A stretch of DNA of 40,367 bases from Massilia sp. Root335 (lineage in GTDB: Bacteria; Pseudomonadota; Gammaproteobacteria; Burkholderiales; Burkholderiaceae_D). The notes beneath the pieces are model-generated. The model saw only the letters and a program-made list of their open reading frames with translations. It was not told the origin of the DNA and made no database searches. This document shows, piece after piece, positions 38,240-40,367 of the stretch. The stretch covers positions 1 to 40,367 of the forward strand of contig NZ_LMCY01000008.1 in NCBI RefSeq assembly GCF_001425685.1, in the 5' to 3' direction. The first letter of the stretch is position 1. Every line of letters begins with the position of its first letter. Position numbers and translations under genes: made by a program.

Positions 38240-38282
38240 AGTATAGGGACAACCCAGTCATAAATGAACTTTCGATTTATGA
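38240..38282 (-). promoter_or_regulatory. Promoter and palindromic operator of the small-protein operon
   Basis: A -10 element TATACT lies at 38240-38245 on the minus strand. TCATAAAT (38258-38265) and ATTTATGA (38275-38282) form a perfect 8-bp dyad with a 9-bp spacer over the expected -35 region. This layout suits a repressor or activator site. Confidence 0.5.
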
Positions 38283-38371
38283 TGCGGACCATCTGTTTTG
38301 TGAATATTTTCTGAGCGACAACTAAAGCGGATTCGCAGTCATATCATGCGGCTGCTGAATATCTGGGCGTC

Positions 38372-38387
38372 TGGCCCGAAACTTGCA
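38372..38387 (+). promoter_or_regulatory. Sigma-54-like promoter before nasT
   Basis: TGGCCCGAAACTTGCA matches TGGCACG-N4-TTGCW at all but one position and has GG-N10-GC spacing. Predicted transcription start is near 38398, only a few bases before an in-frame ATG (38400) and 17 before the preferred ATG (38415). No NtrC-type dyad was found upstream. Confidence 0.6.
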
Positions 38388-38414
38388 TGCCCCATGGGCA
38401 TGAAATCGCCTCCC

Positions 38415-39041
38415 ATGGTCCAGCGCACCCTGCGCATCGTCGTCGTCAACACCGTGCCGGATCACGCCACGGACGAGGCCGCGCTCGCCGCGCAGGCCCG
38501 GCGCAACACGGCGCTGCGCATCGGGCTGCTGGAATCCGGCTATGACATCGTCGCCTCGCTGCCGGCCGACATCTTTTTGCCCGAGCGGATCGCGCAGATC
38601 CAGCCGGACATGATCATCATCGACAGCGAATCGGACGCGCGCGACGTCCTCGAGCACATCGTGATCGCCACGCGCGACGAGCCGCGGCCCATCGTCCTGT
38701 TCACGGACGACCAGACGCCATCGAGCATGGACGCCGCGATCGAGGCGGGGGTGACCGCGTACATCGTGGACGGGCTGCAGGCCGAGCGCGTGAAACCCGT
38801 GCTGGACGTGGCCCTGAAGCGCTTCACGCGCGAGCAGAAGCTGCTGGACGAACTGTCGGACACGCGCCGCCAGCTGGCCGACCGCAAGCTGATCGAGCGC
38901 GCCAAGGGCCTGCTGATGGCGCGCAACAAGCTGACGGAAGAGCAGGCCTACCAGCGATTGCGCACGATGGCGATGAACAAGAAACTCAGGCTGGCCGAAG
39001 TGGCCCAGCGCATCCTGGACGTCGAGGATCTCCTCGGGTAA
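38415..39041 (+). CDS. nasT: NasT-type ANTAR response regulator/antiterminator
   Basis: A 208-residue protein. A receiver-like domain (about 5-125: LRIVVVNTVP, D70 in DMIIIDSES) is followed by a coiled linker and an ANTAR RNA-binding domain (about 148-203: LADRKLIERAKGLLMARNKL, then TEEQAYQRLRTMA). NasT binds the leader of nitrate/nitrite assimilation transcripts and prevents termination when freed by NasS. The start at 38415 is preferred because homologues begin close to LRIVVV; ATG 38400 is the alternative. A longer start at 38346 would lie upstream of the sigma-54 promoter and is rejected. nasS follows after 14 bp. Confidence 0.9.
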   Translation: MVQRTLRIVVVNTVPDHATDEAALAAQARRNTALRIGLLESGYDIVASLPADIFLPERIAQIQPDMIIIDSESDARDVLEHIVIATRDEPRPIVLFTDDQTPSSMDAAIEAGVTAYIVDGLQAERVKPVLDVALKRFTREQKLLDELSDTRRQLADRKLIERAKGLLMARNKLTEEQAYQRLRTMAMNKKLRLAEVAQRILDVEDLLG

Positions 39042-39055
39042 GACAAAGGAAAAGC

Positions 39056-40231
39056 ATGGCACACGCATTCGTGGCCGGATCGGATCGTCCGGAAAAGACC
39101 GTGATCAGGGCCGGCTTCATGCCCCTGACGGATTGCGCGTCCCTCGTGATGGCGTCCGTGCTGGGGCTGGACGAGAAATACGGCATCAAGCTGGAACTGT
39201 GCCGCCAGCACTCGTGGTCGGGCATGCGCGACCGCCTGCTGCAGGGCGAGATCGACGTGGCGCACGCGCTGTACGGCATGCTGTACGGTGTGGAGAACGG
39301 CATCGGCGGCCAGTCCACGCGCATGGCCGTGCTGATGAACCTGTCGCGCAACGGCCAGTCGATCACGCTGGCGCGCGCGCTCGCGCGCCAGGGCATCGCC
39401 GACCTCCCGCAACTGGCCGCCGCCATCCGCACGGGCACGCGCCGTTTCGCGTTCGCGCACACGTTCCCGACGGGGAACCACGCGATGTTCCTCTATTACT
39501 GGCTGGCCGCCGGCGGCATCGATCCGCTGCGCGACGTGCAGGTCGTCACCGTGCCGCCCAGCCAGATGGCCGTGAACCTCGCGGCCGGGCACATGGACGG
39601 CTTTTGCGCGGGCGAGCCGTGGAGCACCCGCGCGCTGCTGGACGGCAGCGGTTTCACGGCCGCGACGAGCCAGGACATCTGGCCGGACCACCCCGGCAAG
39701 GCGCTGGGTGCGACGGCGGCGTTCGTCGACGCCAATCCGCACGCGTGCCGCTCGCTGGTCGCGGCGGTGCTGGAAGCGGGGCGCTGGCTCGACGAATCGG
39801 GCGAGCACCGCGACGCGGCGGCCGAGGTGCTGTCCAGCCCCGGCTACGTGAACGCCGACCGCCACACGATCGCCGCGCGTCTGCACGGCGAGTACGACAA
39901 CGGCCTGGGGCGGCGCTGGGTCGATCCCGATCCCGTGCGCTTCCATGCCGACGGCGCCGCCAACTTCCCCTACCTGTCCGACGGCATGTGGTTCATGACC
40001 CAGCACCGGCGCTGGGGCCTGCTGCGCGACGACGTCGACTACGCGGCGGTGGCCGCCCGCGTCAACCGCGTGGGCCTGTACCGCGAGGCGGCCGTGCTGG
40101 CCGGCGTGCCGGCGCCGTCCGGCCTGATGCGCCGCTCCGTGCTGATGGACGGCAAGGCCTGGGATGGCAGCAGCCCTGCGGCCTATGTTTCTTCCTTCCC
40201 GATCCGCCGCGCCGCCCTGGCCGGCGCGTGA
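39056..40231 (+). CDS. nasS: NasS-type nitrate sensor (NrtA-like, no signal peptide)
   Basis: A 391-residue protein of the NrtA/CmpA nitrate-binding family: VIRAGFMPLTDCASLVMASV, KLELCRQHSWSGMRDRLLQG, then VAHALYGMLYG, TFPTGNHAMFLYYWLAAGGI and CAGEPW. Unlike transporter-bound NrtA it has no signal peptide or lipobox, so it is cytoplasmic and fits NasS, which holds NasT until nitrate or nitrite binds. It is 14 bp downstream of nasT; AAAGGA precedes the ATG. The order nasT-nasS is the reverse of some described systems. Structural nitrate assimilation genes would be expected beyond the right end. Confidence 0.9.
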   Translation: MAHAFVAGSDRPEKTVIRAGFMPLTDCASLVMASVLGLDEKYGIKLELCRQHSWSGMRDRLLQGEIDVAHALYGMLYGVENGIGGQSTRMAVLMNLSRNGQSITLARALARQGIADLPQLAAAIRTGTRRFAFAHTFPTGNHAMFLYYWLAAGGIDPLRDVQVVTVPPSQMAVNLAAGHMDGFCAGEPWSTRALLDGSGFTAATSQDIWPDHPGKALGATAAFVDANPHACRSLVAAVLEAGRWLDESGEHRDAAAEVLSSPGYVNADRHTIAARLHGEYDNGLGRRWVDPDPVRFHADGAANFPYLSDGMWFMTQHRRWGLLRDDVDYAAVAARVNRVGLYREAAVLAGVPAPSGLMRRSVLMDGKAWDGSSPAAYVSSFPIRRAALAGA

Positions 40232-40279
40232 TCCGCAAACCGTCCTTCCCGCGCCGGCCGGACCGCATGACGTCGAGCG

Positions 40280-40352
40280 GACGCGGACTATATCACCGTC
40301 GTTTCCGCGCAGGCGGGCACCCAATGGCGTTGCGTAGACGCGGACTATATCA
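40280..40352. repeat. 16-bp direct repeats flanking a repeat copy
   Basis: GACGCGGACTATATCA occurs at 40280-40295 and 40337-40352, 57 bp apart. Each copy is followed by the start of a palindromic repeat (CGTCGTTTCCGCGC and CGTCATTCCCGCGC). Confidence 0.85.
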
Positions 40353-40367
40353 ACGTCATTCCCGCGC
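40297..40367. repeat. Palindromic intergenic repeats, copy 5 and start of another
   Basis: A partial copy (CGTCGTTTCCGCGCAGGCGG, then GCACCCAATGG) at 40297-40333 and the first 14 bases of a further copy (CGTCATTCCCGCGC) at 40354-40367, cut by the window edge. Confidence 0.7.

Noticed and set aside
38346..38414. Upstream start for nasT at 38346
   Set aside because: It would lie upstream of the sigma-54-like promoter, and the extra residues are not typical of NasT.

Overview
The window looks like chromosomal DNA of a GC-rich betaproteobacterium, most likely an Oxalobacteraceae member of the Massilia/Telluria type. This is inferred from the overall style of the proteins, the strong GC bias at third codon positions and two families of intergenic palindromic repeats; no rRNA or other phylogenetic marker is present. 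No tRNA, insertion sequence, prophage or CRISPR array was seen.

Layout. 1-8315: a VOC protein; a LytS/LytT-type two-component system with a small membrane protein; a WYL regulator with a glutathione S-transferase; an OFA-like MFS transporter and an amidase divergent from a GcvA-type LysR regulator; and a GNAT acetyltransferase. 8303-20657: a reductive pyrimidine catabolism locus. A MocR regulator and a RutR-like TetR regulator are read leftwards, and seven genes are read rightwards: an omega-amino acid aminotransferase, mmsA, preT, preA, an NCS1 transporter, hydA and a beta-ureidopropionase. Together they would import uracil/thymine (or a related base), reduce it, open the ring, release CO2 and ammonia, transaminate beta-alanine and make acetyl-CoA (propionyl-CoA from thymine). 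20814-24036: an MHYT-domain hybrid kinase behind a possibly structured leader, and an ammonium transporter behind a convincing sigma-54 promoter with an NtrC-type site. 24291-28737: a DUF885 peptidase-like protein, a divergent Nramp-family transporter and a TIGR03118-type lipoprotein.

28823-32101: a tightly overlapping leftward operon of ECF sigma factor, zinc-finger anti-sigma factor, S8 (subtilisin-like) protease and a TorF-like outer-membrane protein. The periplasmic part of the anti-sigma factor resembles a subtilase propeptide, which suggests a self-contained protease/anti-sigma signalling unit; I consider this the best candidate for an undescribed system. 32285-37569: a small exported protein, a LysR regulator divergent from puuD (urate hydroxylase with a cytochrome c domain), a repeat-rich spacer and an S9 prolyl oligopeptidase-family peptidase. 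37754-38203: two small unknown genes, one of 56 codons. 38415-40231: nasT and nasS, the ANTAR antiterminator and cytoplasmic nitrate-binding sensor, behind a second sigma-54-like promoter.

Nitrogen scavenging links much of the window: pyrimidine breakdown, ammonium uptake, urate oxidation and nitrate sensing, with sigma-54 promoters before amt and nasT. Starts were chosen from ribosome binding sites, operon overlaps and family N-termini. Family assignments rest on recognised motifs, not on database searches.
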